Below, in pieces: positions 34,973 through 43,822 of a stretch of 47,059 nucleotides of DNA. Source of the stretch: Gemmatimonadota bacterium (GTDB lineage: Bacteria; Latescibacterota; UBA2968); contig PAXL01000027.1 of NCBI GenBank assembly GCA_002714465.1, forward strand, positions 5,050 to 52,108, in the 5' to 3' direction. The notes below the pieces were generated by a model. It did not search any database. It saw only the letters and a program-made list of their open reading frames with translations, and was not told the DNA's origin. Position 1 is the first letter of the stretch. Each line of letters opens with the position of its first letter. The translations under genes and the position numbers were made by a program.

Positions 34973-35806
34973 TCAGGTACCAGGGAGTGCGGCTGCGCTT
35001 TCAACCTGCCCCGAGACGCCATCCTCGGGCGAAGGGTGCACGGCTTTCGAGATCGCTTTCTGCACCTCCTTCCGCTCGGCTTCGATCTCCAGACTCAGAG
35101 ATTCGGGGGTCTTCTGACCCGCCAGGTCGTCGAGAATCTCGAGCGCCTCGTCCAGTTCCCCCTGCCTGTGGAGGGCAACTGCCAGAACGAACCGGACCTC
35201 CTCCCCCATCCTGGTGTCCGGATACTTCTCGAGCAATCTGCGGCAGAAGATCTCGGAAGAAGCCGGGTTCTTCCACTTCAGGTAGTTTCGAGCGATCATC
35301 AGGTCCTTCGAGGCGAGCTTCTCGTCAAGGTCGCCGATCCGCTTCCGAGCTTCCGAGGCAATATCGCTGTTCGGAAAGTCTTCGACGAACCTCGTGAACT
35401 CCCGGATCGCAAGCACCGTCTCTTCCTGATCGTGGTGAATGCTGCGCGATTGGTTGAAGTAACACATCCCGATCTGGAACCGGGCCTTGTCGATGAACTT
35501 ACTGACCGGATACTCATTGATCAGACGCTCGAACTCGAAAATTGCCGTCTCGTAGTCCTTCGAACAGAAGTAGGCCTGTCCAAGCCCGTACTGCGCATCG
35601 TCCACAAGATGAGATCCGGGGTAGTCGGACAGAAGATTCCGAAACAACTGTTGGGCATTCCAGCACTTCTCATCGAGAAGGGCCTTGTTCGCGTCAGCCA
35701 AATAGGTATCCGCGTCCTTGCGACGGTTCGACTCTTGGGCACACGAAACGAGAGATCCAACAAGAAACAGAACCAGAATTGCGCGGGCGGTGGGTGGGAT
35801 CATCAA
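34973..35806 (-). CDS. bamD: Outer membrane assembly lipoprotein BamD
   Basis: This 277-residue lipoprotein of the BAM complex inserts beta-barrel proteins into the outer membrane. A signal peptide ends at lipobox LVSC (C22), followed by TPR-like repeats (YLADANKALLDEKCWNAQQL, VDDAQYGLGQAYFCSKDYET, IDKARFQIGMCYFNQSRSIH, SEARKRIGDLDEKLASKDLM). Length fits the family, with a longer C-terminal tail of about 30 residues. Position 20 is unusual only in that no Asp follows the Cys. The start overlaps the cpoB stop by four bases (ATGA), and the stop abuts nadD. Confidence 0.88.
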   Translation of the reverse strand: MMIPPTARAILVLFLVGSLVSCAQESNRRKDADTYLADANKALLDEKCWNAQQLFRNLLSDYPGSHLVDDAQYGLGQAYFCSKDYETAIFEFERLINEYPVSKFIDKARFQIGMCYFNQSRSIHHDQEETVLAIREFTRFVEDFPNSDIASEARKRIGDLDEKLASKDLMIARNYLKWKNPASSEIFCRRLLEKYPDTRMGEEVRFVLAVALHRQGELDEALEILDDLAGQKTPESLSLEIEAERKEVQKAISKAVHPSPEDGVSGQVESAAALPGT

Positions 35807-36582
35807 GGTCTACTCGCTTTGGCGGCTCGGATCCGCCTGATCTGCTCTTCCGCTCTCTGAAGATACTCCGACTGTGGGTAGTCGACAGTCAGTCGCTTGA
35901 ACTCGATCAGAGCACTCTCCGCGTCACCCAGCTTGAAGTAACAATAGCCCAGCTTGAGCTGGGCATCGTCGTCCTTTTCTGTCTCCGCGAACCCGAAGAC
36001 ACGCTTGAAGGCGTCCAGTCCGCCGGTATAATCCTCCACGGCATACGCACACTCACCCAGCCAATATTGAGCATTGTCTGCCAGCTGACCTTGCGGTTCC
36101 TGCTCGAGTATCTGTGCAAACAGACGCTTTGCGCCCGCGTAATCCTGCAGATCGAAGGCTTGCAAGGCGCGATCATAGAGCACGTTCACGCCCTTAGAAG
36201 GCAAGGTTGATGCAGCGGGTCCCTGTCCTGCACTAGCGGCAGTCTTTAGTGGTAGCGTAGCCGCGCCCTGTATCTGACGGCGAAGCTCCAGGATCTCGTC
36301 TGCCAAGGCCGAAAATCTCCCCATCACCGCGCCGTTAGCAGAGTCCTGTTGGTCTAGAAGCGTCCGTAGCTGCGCTTCGAATTCTATCAAACGGAGTTCC
36401 AGCGACTGGACCTTCGCTTCGAGCGCCTGAGCTTCAGATACGACAGTCGTATCGACCGACGGAAAGGACGCTTGCTCCCCATCCGATTCGGGCGGAGATC
36501 TCACCTCCTTGTAGCGTGTTGTCGCGCAGGCCTCGAGACCCAGTGCAAGAGCGAGGGCCAGACCCCAGATTTGCAGGCTCAC
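35803..36582 (-). CDS. cpoB: Tol-Pal system protein CpoB (YbgF)-like lipoprotein
   Basis: This 259-residue envelope protein has three parts: an N-terminal coiled coil (about residues 50-105, ALEAKVQSLELRLIEFEAQL), a linker, and three TPR repeats from about residue 135 (YDRALQAFDLQDYAGAKRLF, NAQYWLGECAYAVEDYTGGL, QLKLGYCYFKLGDAESALIE). This is the architecture of CpoB, which couples outer-membrane constriction with peptidoglycan synthesis. Here the signal peptide ends in LEAC (C19), a lipobox, so the protein should be lipid-anchored, whereas E. coli CpoB is soluble. No tolA, tolB or pal lies in the window. It starts the operon with bamD. Confidence 0.82.
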   Translation of the reverse strand: MSLQIWGLALALALGLEACATTRYKEVRSPPESDGEQASFPSVDTTVVSEAQALEAKVQSLELRLIEFEAQLRTLLDQQDSANGAVMGRFSALADEILELRRQIQGAATLPLKTAASAGQGPAASTLPSKGVNVLYDRALQAFDLQDYAGAKRLFAQILEQEPQGQLADNAQYWLGECAYAVEDYTGGLDAFKRVFGFAETEKDDDAQLKLGYCYFKLGDAESALIEFKRLTVDYPQSEYLQRAEEQIRRIRAAKASRP

Positions 36583-36775
36583 GATTTCGCTCCCTTGAAC
36601 GATGCGCCAGACCGATGGTTCGGTGCCGGCTACGTCCGGAAAATCGGCGTAAGTATAGGATTTACATTCAGTTTAGAGAATCGTATTCTGAAAATAAGCA
36701 ATGGTCCAAATACAGTCAAGAAATCGGCCTCCGAGGACCTTGACCCGGCGTTCTTGCCCGCCCTAAGTTGGACTA

Positions 36776-37528
36776 GTGAATGACTTGAAAAACAGAGTGC
36801 GCCAGGGATACTCAAGGACCTGGGTCGTGTCTAAATACAGTACGGTCGGGCTCTGGCCATCGGAGCGGGAGATGATACAGCGCTTCTGGCACCCAGGAGG
36901 CCGCATCCTTGACCTAGGGTGTGGTGCGGGTCGAACGACGGTTCCTTTGAGGCAGGCGGGGTATCAAGTCGTCGGCGTGGACATTGCGCAACCCATGGTC
37001 TCACAGGCGAAGCTATTCGCTGAAAACATGGACCTCGACTTCCCGATGGCTGTCGGCGATGCGACAGACCTGCCGCTTGACACAAACTGCTTAGACGGTA
37101 TCCTGTTCTCCTACAACGGCATAGAACTTATACCTAAACAATCCGGAAAGATCTCGGCTCTGAGGGAGGCCTACCGGGTCCTTAAACCAGGTGGCACTCT
37201 GATTTTCACCACGCATGCCTTCGAGGCTTTCAACAAATACGCACCGGCCAGACTTCAACGATACGGAATCCACGTTTTCAACCGAATGCTCGGCCGTGCA
37301 AAGGAAGACGCGGAGCTTGGCGAAGTCATCGTCGATCCGAAGCGAACCGTCGAGGTCTACTACATGCAGATAAACTCCCCCCGGAGGTATCGCAAGCTCC
37401 TAACCCAGCTTGGGTTCTCACTCGTTTACTACAACAGTCGCAAAAGAATCGAGTCGGGCAAGTCTCCCACCCGCCTGGCCGACTTCGACGGAGACTTCAA
37501 GTTCTACGTCGCACAGAAGGAAACCTGA
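36776..37528 (+). CDS. Class I SAM-dependent methyltransferase
   Basis: This 250-residue methyltransferase has a Rossmann-type SAM site: motif I ILDLGCGAGR (44-53) and the acidic residue D69 (VVGVDIAQPM), then DATDLPLDTNCLDGILFSYN and the LKPGGTLIFTTH region. The substrate is unknown; the class includes many small-molecule methyltransferases. The start is GTG. The stop overlaps the start of the ribokinase gene (TGATG), so the two are coupled. It is divergent from cpoB across a 190-base gap. Confidence 0.88.
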   Translation: MNDLKNRVRQGYSRTWVVSKYSTVGLWPSEREMIQRFWHPGGRILDLGCGAGRTTVPLRQAGYQVVGVDIAQPMVSQAKLFAENMDLDFPMAVGDATDLPLDTNCLDGILFSYNGIELIPKQSGKISALREAYRVLKPGGTLIFTTHAFEAFNKYAPARLQRYGIHVFNRMLGRAKEDAELGEVIVDPKRTVEVYYMQINSPRRYRKLLTQLGFSLVYYNSRKRIESGKSPTRLADFDGDFKFYVAQKET

Positions 37529-38457
37529 TGTCCGGAAGCGTTCTCGTCGTCGGATCAACAAACATGGACCTAATCGTCCGCGCGGGCAGACTCCCGGTGC
37601 CGGGAGAGACCGTTTTAGGGGGTGAGTTCGTGCAAGCCCGTGGGGGTAAGGGTGCGAATCAGGCGGTTGCCGCCGCTCGATCCGGAGCACAGGTGGCGAT
37701 CCTGACCGCGATCGGACGCGATGCTTTCGGGCGAGAAAGCCTTAATGGATTCACCCAAGAAGGCATCGACACGTCATCGGTTCAGCGCCGTGACCTGCCT
37801 ACAGGCGTTGCACTGATAACTGTGAACCAGGAAGGCGAGAACTGTATCGTCGTCGCACCGGGGGCGAACGGTTCTCTTGACGCCGCCACAGTCGAGGCCG
37901 CCTACCCGAGCGCAAAGCCCGATGTTTGTGTCTGCCAGCTCGAGACACCCCTGGAAGGCGTTCAGGCCGCCCTGGAACACGCATCACGCGCTGGCAGCCT
38001 GACCATCTTGAATCCGGCGCCCGCCAAGAAACCCGACCCTGCTCTCCTCTTGAAGGTCGACTGCCTGACACCCAACGAGTCCGAAACCGAGACCCTGACA
38101 GGAATACGTCCAGACTCGATTGATTCGGCCACTAAGGCCGGGGCAATCCTGAGGGAACAGGGCGTTGGTACTGCGATCATCACAATGGGCGCCAAGGGAG
38201 CTGTCCTCGTCGATAGCCAGGGCGTGTGCCACCAGCCAAGCCCGGAGGTCGAGACTATCGATACGACAGCAGCCGGAGACACGTTTACCGGCAGCCTCGC
38301 TGCTCGTGTCGCGCAGGGAGACAACCTGCGGGAAGCGCTGAGATACGCCTGCTGCAGCGGGGCTCTTGCCGTGACCCGGATGGGGGCTCAACCCTCGATA
38401 CCCTGCGCTGCGGCCGTTTCTTCACTCGAGCGAGAGTTTTGTCGACTTGATGATTGA
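37528..38457 (+). CDS. rbsK: Ribokinase (PfkB family)
   Basis: This 309-residue sugar kinase of the ribokinase/PfkB family has the first signature GGKGANQAVAAARSG (39-53), an N-terminal substrate region and the second signature DTTAAGDTFTGSLAAR (245-260), with catalytic base D251. GDTFTG completes the anion hole. Ribokinase-type GGKGANQ and length support ribose as substrate, though other pentoses are possible. The ATG is preceded by AGGA seven bases upstream and overlaps the methyltransferase stop. No rbs transporter is nearby. Confidence 0.85.
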   Translation: MSGSVLVVGSTNMDLIVRAGRLPVPGETVLGGEFVQARGGKGANQAVAAARSGAQVAILTAIGRDAFGRESLNGFTQEGIDTSSVQRRDLPTGVALITVNQEGENCIVVAPGANGSLDAATVEAAYPSAKPDVCVCQLETPLEGVQAALEHASRAGSLTILNPAPAKKPDPALLLKVDCLTPNESETETLTGIRPDSIDSATKAGAILREQGVGTAIITMGAKGAVLVDSQGVCHQPSPEVETIDTTAAGDTFTGSLAARVAQGDNLREALRYACCSGALAVTRMGAQPSIPCAAAVSSLEREFCRLDD

Positions 38458-38482
38458 CCCCCAAACCATCCTGTCGTATATT
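38454..38482 (+). promoter_or_regulatory. Sigma-70 promoter of 57-residue protein gene
   Basis: TTGACC (38454-38459) and TATATT (38477-38482) are spaced by 17 bases, each matching five of six positions. It begins at the stop codon of the ribokinase gene. The predicted start near 38489 would give a leader of about 95 bases. Confidence 0.6.
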
Positions 38483-38584
38483 TGGATTCCCTTCAAAACC
38501 CCACTAGTAACTCTTTGTTATTAAATAAAATACCCCCAAGCTCTCCCTCGCGTCTCCCCGGAAGCCACGAAAGGTTCCGCCCAG

Positions 38585-38758
38585 ATGGATAATTCCGCTG
38601 AATTCGAGGATCTCGTTGAAGAACTCGAGAGTTTCGAGGCTGAAGCTAAGAGTCTGCACGAGAGAATCGCTCGTCTGATGCACGATGCCAGAGAGATCTC
38701 GACGTTGGCCGACGGTGAGGAAGAACCCGAGGCCATCGTTGAGGGCAGCGACGACTAG
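38585..38758 (+). CDS. Small acidic coiled-coil protein, 57 residues
   Basis: This gene starts with ATG at 38585 after AAAGG about ten bases upstream. The product is highly acidic and helical: MDNSAEFEDLVEELESFEAE, then AKSLHERIARLMHDAREIST, then LADGEEEPEAIVEGSDD. Hydrophobic positions fit heptads over the first 40 residues, so a short coiled coil is likely. It sits between a promoter at 38454-38482 and a perfect terminator at 38788-38822, so it has its own transcription unit. I recognise no family. The size and expression signals suggest a small regulator, chaperone or structural protein. Confidence 0.65.
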   Translation: MDNSAEFEDLVEELESFEAEAKSLHERIARLMHDAREISTLADGEEEPEAIVEGSDD

Positions 38759-38787
38759 CCGGAGCGCCTGACGCGTTCCTACTCAGG

Positions 38788-38822
38788 GCAGGCCGTTACT
38801 CTCGTAACGGCCTGCTTTCTTT
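38788..38822 (+). terminator. Rho-independent terminator of small acidic protein gene
   Basis: GCAGGCCGTTAC pairs perfectly with GTAACGGCCTGC around a TCTC loop, followed by TTTCTTT. It is 30 bases after the stop. The zinc-ribbon frame begins immediately downstream. Confidence 0.92.
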
Positions 38823-38829
38823 GTATACT

Positions 38830-39042
38830 GTGAACACGACTCTGCTAATCGCCATTGTGCTGCTGATAGCTGTGGGTGTACGCTATCTGACGCCATCAAG
38901 AGAGCGTTGCCCCGAATGCAACGCTCTTCGCGAAGACGACGCGCCGCTCTGCGAATGCGGCTGGATCTTCGAGTTTGATGATGAAAAACCTCTTCAGTAT
39001 GGTGAGGTGGAAGATGAAGAAACCGATGACAACGATTTCTAG
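38830..39042 (+). CDS. Small membrane protein with zinc-ribbon
   Basis: This roughly 70-residue protein has a hydrophobic helix (about residues 3-19, TTLLIAIVLLIAVGV), then a short zinc ribbon formed by C-x2-C (RCPECNALR) and C-x-C (PLCECGWIFEF), and an acidic tail (EVEDEETDDNDF). The start is uncertain: GTG at 38830, or a TTG nine bases earlier inside the terminator T run, both without a ribosome binding site. Its 3' end overlaps the start of the next gene by about 29 bases, which suggests coupling. I recognise no family. Confidence 0.6.
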   Translation: MNTTLLIAIVLLIAVGVRYLTPSRERCPECNALREDDAPLCECGWIFEFDDEKPLQYGEVEDEETDDNDF

Positions 39043-40147
39043 GGCCCTTGGCGTTTGCCTGACGCTCGTCCTCGCGCACTCGTCGACCATTACTGAGATT
39101 GATCCGAAGACGGGTCGATTCTACTTCAGAGACAACAACAACTTCCCAGACGATACGCTTGGACACATCGCCCTCTACCTCGTCCAGCAGAACAGGAAAG
39201 AGGGGAACGCCTATGTCTCACAATCCGTAGCCGAAGGAATCGTCGAATATCAGATTCGATTCGTCGACAACGGAAACGCTCAGCTTGTCGACGAAGAAGA
39301 TCTGTTGACGGTGCGACGCTACACGACCAAGCCCCCCGAACCCGAGCCACAAGTTGACCCAAACGTGCCTCCCATCCCGGCACCGGGCCCGCCAGCCGAT
39401 GAAGCGGTGACCGAGCCCCCCCCACCACCGCCAAAACCCGACGTTGTGGGAACGCGATATATCGAATATGTCGACCTTGGACTCAACGGGCTAGACGAGC
39501 GAGACTACTACTTCTTAGACGGACGGAGGTTTGACCTAGCGAGCAAGGACATTAAGAGCATCCATGAATACAGAAGCCAAGTGGCCACGGCCGTGAACGT
39601 GTTTATCGAGAAGATAGACTACGAGGCGATCGTCGAGGGGCTCGGAACCACGGGAAAGACGGGAATCCGGAAACGCGGCGCGTTCGCCGATGGATCCCTC
39701 CCCTCGCTGATGGTCTTTGGTCTTGATTTGCCATACGTTTTCAAGCCAAGCGCGGAGTCGGGTGGGCAACAGCAGAGCGAAGAGGCGATGCTCGAGGAAA
39801 TCCGGCAGCGGGTCGGGTTCGTTTATAGCGCGACCGTCGGCTATACAGATCTGAATGGTTTCCGATTCAGGGATATCGCCGATCAGACGCCACTGCTCCA
39901 ACGTCACTATGACCAGTTGGAGCAATCTCTGCTTCGGCTCATAATGGATAGCCTGTTCGACCCTGATGGCGACGAGCTGGTCACCCAGCAGAACATCTCC
40001 AACGGTTATACGCGCTTTCGGGAACTCCACCAACAACTGTCCGACAACGCCCGTGGAGCTGGTAGACGCGTTCTCCTGCCGAACGAGAAGCTGGCCAGAC
40101 TGCGCTTAGAACACGAGAAAGTGCATCAGCGACCCTTCTCACCATAG
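39014..40147 (+). CDS. Proline-rich exported protein, unknown
   Basis: This 377-residue protein begins with a basic signal-like segment (MKKPMTTISRALGVCLTLVL then AHSS), so it is probably exported. A region of about 100 residues (ITEIDPKTGRFYFRDNNNFP onward) is followed by a Pro/Glu-rich linker (about residues 100-140: EPEPQVDPNVPPIPAPGPPA and TEPPPPPPKPD). A helical C-terminal domain of about 220 residues follows (SIHEYRSQVATAVNVFIEKI, HYDQLEQSLLRLIMDSLFD). The linker length would let it span part of the periplasm. I chose ATG 39014, preceded by AGGTGGAAG; an earlier frame to 38975 lacks support. I recognise no family. Confidence 0.7.
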   Translation: MKKPMTTISRALGVCLTLVLAHSSTITEIDPKTGRFYFRDNNNFPDDTLGHIALYLVQQNRKEGNAYVSQSVAEGIVEYQIRFVDNGNAQLVDEEDLLTVRRYTTKPPEPEPQVDPNVPPIPAPGPPADEAVTEPPPPPPKPDVVGTRYIEYVDLGLNGLDERDYYFLDGRRFDLASKDIKSIHEYRSQVATAVNVFIEKIDYEAIVEGLGTTGKTGIRKRGAFADGSLPSLMVFGLDLPYVFKPSAESGGQQQSEEAMLEEIRQRVGFVYSATVGYTDLNGFRFRDIADQTPLLQRHYDQLEQSLLRLIMDSLFDPDGDELVTQQNISNGYTRFRELHQQLSDNARGAGRRVLLPNEKLARLRLEHEKVHQRPFSP

Positions 40148-40542
40148 ATGCTAACGCGACGAGGCCGCTTCACTTCTGACAGCGCATTCGCGCACTACGC
40201 TTGCTACACCCTCATTGCCAAGGCTCCTGTATAGCCTCGGCATCCGACGACCTTGCTGACTGATGTACGAAAAAGAGTGTGCGAACCTGCTAGCACCCGT
40301 TTGTCGATCTCAGCTTTTTAGTCGGTTATTCACAGACCAACCCGAACGCACTCTAGAAGACAACAAAATCCCGATGTCTAACCGCACACCGTCCTTTGCT
40401 TGGGAATGACTTTGGTAGTGGAAAAGTGAGTGATCCGCCAATCGGGAAGACATCCCAAAACCGTCAAAATTCGCGTGAATGCGACAGTTGTAAGACTCTG
40501 TATTTTTTGAATCAAGGTATCGCGGCAGCTGAGTAGGGCGTG
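40148..40542. other. Intergenic region without recognised gene
   Basis: About 395 bases between the proline-rich protein gene and the NTT-HEAT promoter. The strand-reversed frames there are short and lack ribosome binding sites. The base composition is more A/T-rich than its surroundings (for example around 40480-40515), as expected of a regulatory region. I see no hairpin terminator with a T run, no tRNA and no repeat. Confidence 0.5.
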
Positions 40543-40571
40543 TTGACACCTTGCATAGGCCCCGCTATATT
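40543..40571 (+). promoter_or_regulatory. Sigma-70 promoter of NTT-HEAT/CNBD/secretin operon
   Basis: TTGACA (40543-40548) and TATATT (40566-40571) are spaced by 17 bases. The -35 is perfect and the -10 matches five of six. The predicted start is near 40578, leaving a leader of about 45 bases before the NTT-HEAT ATG. No obvious ribosome binding site is in that leader, so initiation may depend on low structure there. Confidence 0.72.
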
Positions 40572-40622
40572 TCCCGCTGATCCTAGGCGAATCTCCTTTT
40601 ACACCCAATTATTCCCACGTTT

Positions 40623-43376
40623 ATGGCTGTGAATTCACCCCTCGCTGATCTGGAAGCGAAAGACCGTAAACGCTTCTACAGCATAACCTTAGGGTTTATG
40701 CTGGTCGCCGCAACGGCACTGATCGGACGGACAATCGGGGATGCACTTTTCCTCGAAGCTTTTTCCGCGGACGATCTCGCCTACATGTATCCCGCAACAG
40801 CTGCAACCGTCTGTGCCGTCGCATATGGTTATGCTAGACTGGCCTCGCGGCTCCCTCTCGCGCGTCTCGTGTCGATCCTGTCGCTCTTGCTTGCCCTCGC
40901 GAGCGTCTGCCTTCGTTTCGCCCTAATGGTTCCGGATACGAACATCCCCAGGATCGCCGCCTACGTTCTGGGCGACCTAGTAGTGAACCTGCCAATGCTT
41001 CTGTTTTGGAGCTTCGCCGCGCACTGTTTTGTGCCCGGCCAGGCCAAGCGCCTGTTCGGGCTTGTCGGAGCTGGCGGCACCACTGCGTGCATTCTTGCCG
41101 GCTTCATCATCAAGCCTTACACGGTGGCCTTCGGCAAGGCAAACCTCCTACTGCTAATCACGGTACTAATGGTCTGCTTCGCCGCCTTGATCAGCCGGAC
41201 CAGCCGGCGCGACGGGATCGGCAGGCAGGCACCCAATGCGACTGGCAACGACAGCAGTATTGGCTCGATGAGCAGCCTTCTCGGTAACACACAGATCAGG
41301 GCCATCGTTGCTCTAATGCTAGCCTCTACAGTCGCCCTGACCCTTGTGGACTATCAATTCAAAGCCGGCGCGAAGGAGTACACCGATGATCTCGCTGGCT
41401 TCTTTGGGTTATTCTACGGTGTTGCAAGCGCCGTTTCGCTAGTCATCCAGCTTTTCATTGTCCACAGGGTGCTGCAGAAAGGTGGTGTTTTCGCCGGGCT
41501 TGCTGTCCTGCCCGCAGCTCTGGTCCTGACAAGCGCGACGGCTTGGGTCACACAGTCATTCGACTGGACCGTCGCGAACAAATTTGCTGTACAGATCTTT
41601 GCCTTCACTATCGACAGTGCCGCGCTCCAGATGCTCTACCTCGGGGTCGCTCGGCAGACACGCAGCCAAGCCAGAGCCCTCGCAGAAGGGATCGGAAAAC
41701 CCGTGGCAACTGGTGTGACCGGTCTGTGTCTGATTCTGGGCGCTTCCACATCGGCGCTTTACCAACTCGCTGCGGTCGCAACGATAGTCAGCGTCGTGTG
41801 GGTCGTTCTGACGCGGATCAACCACAACGCCTACATCAAGGCGCTTGTCGACTCGCTCGGAAACAAGCGGTTCGACGCTTCCGGCGAGACGAGCGAGATC
41901 CAAGACGTCGCCCTTGAGCGACACATCCGAGACAGCCTTGAGTCTGCATCGGAAGAGGAGATCGTTTACCTCCTTGGTATTCTGCCGACGCTTGATCAGG
42001 TCGATTGGTCGGATAAATACAGAGAGATGCTTACAAAGAAGGACCCGAGGATCAAGATCGCTTCACTGTCCTACCTCAAGACGCACGGTGGCGACCAAGA
42101 CCTGCCGGGGATCGTTAGCCTTCTGAACCACCAGGATGCGAAAGTCCGTGAAGGTGCGATCGACGCGATCGATGCCCTCGGTAGCCCGGAACATCTTGCT
42201 CAAGTCGAGTCTCGCCTAGAGGACCCAGCGCCCGAGACTCGAGCAGCCGCGATCGCTTCGCTGATCAACTCCGAGGACCTGGATCGGCTCCTCTCTGCCG
42301 GAAGCGCACTCAGGACGATGCTGGCCTCATCGAGCACTGTTGACAGAGTGGCTGCGGCACACGCGCTCGGTCGGCTCCAACGAGGCGGGCTGGTCCGCCC
42401 GTTGATCAGTCTCCTTCAGGATGAGGAAACCGTTGTTGTCCAGTCCGCTCTTGAGGCCTGCCTTCAACACAGAGATCCAAAACTGATCCCCGCGATCACT
42501 CCCCTGCTCGCGAACCCCAAGGTTGCGGCACTAGCTGGCGATGCTCTTGCCGAGTTCGGTTCACCATCGCTCGACCATCTGATCCCATGCCTCGAGATAG
42601 CAGAAATGGAGGGTTCTTTCGAAGGAGCTCAGTGCATTCCACCGATCCTTTCTAGGATCGGAAACGCCGCCGCGCTCCCAAGTCTAAGGAAAGCCGCGCA
42701 GTCTCACGATCCAGTGCTCCGGACTAGCTCGATCAAGGCTTTCGCTCAGATAACGGTGGCTCTCGAGCAAGTCGGCGACCAACGAGACACAATACACGAG
42801 CTGACTATAGAAGAGCTCAAGGCCTCACGCACTGCGGCTTCGCGTGCTCTGGCCGTTTCAGGTCAAAAGGACACCGCTGTGCTCGAAGCCGCTCTCAGAC
42901 AGGTCACGGAAAACCACCTGTCAAATGCGTTCACCCTAATTAGCGTCCTGCACCCCACTGTCCGTCCGATTGAGATGCTGCAGAGCCTGAGTCAAGAGGG
43001 CGAAGCCAGGAACAACGCGATTGAGATCCTTGAAAACGTTCTGAAGGGTGACCTCCGGACCGAGACGCTCCAGACCCTTAGTGACCAGGGCACAACAACC
43101 TCTGACACCAACTCGACGCTCCAAGAGATCCTTTTAGAAGACTGCTCGAATTGGGTAAGGATCGGCGCACTCTACGCCATTGGCAGAACCGGTAGATCAG
43201 AACCCAACGACGTGACGGACAACCTTCGGCATAGACAAGCCGTCGTTCGTGAGACCGCCCTCGAGGCGTTGATATCGATCTCCCCGAAGCGCGCTCGACA
43301 GGAAGCCGAGAACCTCTCGGATGACGATGCCGACATCGTCCGCATGGTCGCAGAACGAATCTCAACCGCAGGCTGA
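40623..43376 (+). CDS. NTT-like (ADP/ATP translocase-type) membrane protein with HEAT repeats
   Basis: This 917-residue fusion protein has two parts. Residues about 15-410 hold some eleven or twelve transmembrane helices resembling the NTT nucleotide transporter family or a related MFS-like group (IGDALFLEAFSADDLAYMYP, FGLVGAGGTTACILAGFII). Residues about 430-915 hold a long array of HEAT-like repeats (LPGIVSLLNHQDAKVREGAI, VDRVAAAHALGRLQRGGLVR, LRTSSIKAFAQITVALEQVG, AVVRETALEALISISPKRAR). NTT proteins joined to HEAT or cyclic-nucleotide-binding domains are known in free-living bacteria, but their role is unclear. Transport of nucleotides is not shown here. It begins the operon with the CNBD protein six bases downstream. 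Confidence 0.75.
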   Translation: MAVNSPLADLEAKDRKRFYSITLGFMLVAATALIGRTIGDALFLEAFSADDLAYMYPATAATVCAVAYGYARLASRLPLARLVSILSLLLALASVCLRFALMVPDTNIPRIAAYVLGDLVVNLPMLLFWSFAAHCFVPGQAKRLFGLVGAGGTTACILAGFIIKPYTVAFGKANLLLLITVLMVCFAALISRTSRRDGIGRQAPNATGNDSSIGSMSSLLGNTQIRAIVALMLASTVALTLVDYQFKAGAKEYTDDLAGFFGLFYGVASAVSLVIQLFIVHRVLQKGGVFAGLAVLPAALVLTSATAWVTQSFDWTVANKFAVQIFAFTIDSAALQMLYLGVARQTRSQARALAEGIGKPVATGVTGLCLILGASTSALYQLAAVATIVSVVWVVLTRINHNAYIKALVDSLGNKRFDASGETSEIQDVALERHIRDSLESASEEEIVYLLGILPTLDQVDWSDKYREMLTKKDPRIKIASLSYLKTHGGDQDLPGIVSLLNHQDAKVREGAIDAIDALGSPEHLAQVESRLEDPAPETRAAAIASLINSEDLDRLLSAGSALRTMLASSSTVDRVAAAHALGRLQRGGLVRPLISLLQDEETVVVQSALEACLQHRDPKLIPAITPLLANPKVAALAGDALAEFGSPSLDHLIPCLEIAEMEGSFEGAQCIPPILSRIGNAAALPSLRKAAQSHDPVLRTSSIKAFAQITVALEQVGDQRDTIHELTIEELKASRTAASRALAVSGQKDTAVLEAALRQVTENHLSNAFTLISVLHPTVRPIEMLQSLSQEGEARNNAIEILENVLKGDLRTETLQTLSDQGTTTSDTNSTLQEILLEDCSNWVRIGALYAIGRTGRSEPNDVTDNLRHRQAVVRETALEALISISPKRARQEAENLSDDDADIVRMVAERISTAG

Positions 43377-43381
43377 TTGGT

Positions 43382-43816
43382 ATGATTACCGTAGAGAAAA
43401 TCCTGTTCCTCAAGAACGTCCCGCTCTTCTCGAAGCTGCCGCCTGAAGAGCTTGGTCACCTAGCCGGAATCGCGGAGGAGATCGTGTATCCCGAGGGTGA
43501 GGTGATCATCCGTGAAGGCGATCACGGAGAAGAGATGTTCCTGATCGTCGAGGGCGAGGTCGAGATCACGCGAGGAAGCGAATCCCTTGCAGTTCTCCGG
43601 AGCCAGGACTACTTTGGGGAAATGAGCATTCTCGATGGCGAACCCCGATCCGCTACGATTACGGCTAAGGCGGACTGTCTTCTCCTCAGGATTCGCCAGT
43701 CTGACTTCTATGACATCCTCGAAAGACACTTCAACGTCGCACTGACCATCATCCACACGCTGACTCGACGTCTCAGAGACATGAACTTGGGACAGGTCAG
43801 CGATGAAGGAGACTAA
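43382..43816 (+). CDS. Cyclic nucleotide-binding domain protein
   Basis: This 144-residue protein consists essentially of one cNMP-binding domain. The phosphate-binding cassette reads FGEMSILDGEPRSATITA (about residues 78-95), with the conserved Glu and Arg that contact the cyclic phosphate in canonical members. It ends with an amphipathic helix (ALTIIHTLTRRLRDM). There is no DNA-binding HTH as in CRP, so it is not a classical transcription factor. The start follows the NTT-HEAT stop by five bases, so it may act as a regulatory module for that protein. Binding of cAMP or cGMP is inference. Confidence 0.85.
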   Translation: MITVEKILFLKNVPLFSKLPPEELGHLAGIAEEIVYPEGEVIIREGDHGEEMFLIVEGEVEITRGSESLAVLRSQDYFGEMSILDGEPRSATITAKADCLLLRIRQSDFYDILERHFNVALTIIHTLTRRLRDMNLGQVSDEGD

Positions 43817-43822
43817 ACCGCC

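Noticed and set aside
34772..35860. A 362-codon plus-strand open frame over nadD and bamD
   Set aside because: It lies opposite genes with clear family motifs and a lipobox; its translation shows no domain and no ribosome binding site. It is a shadow frame.
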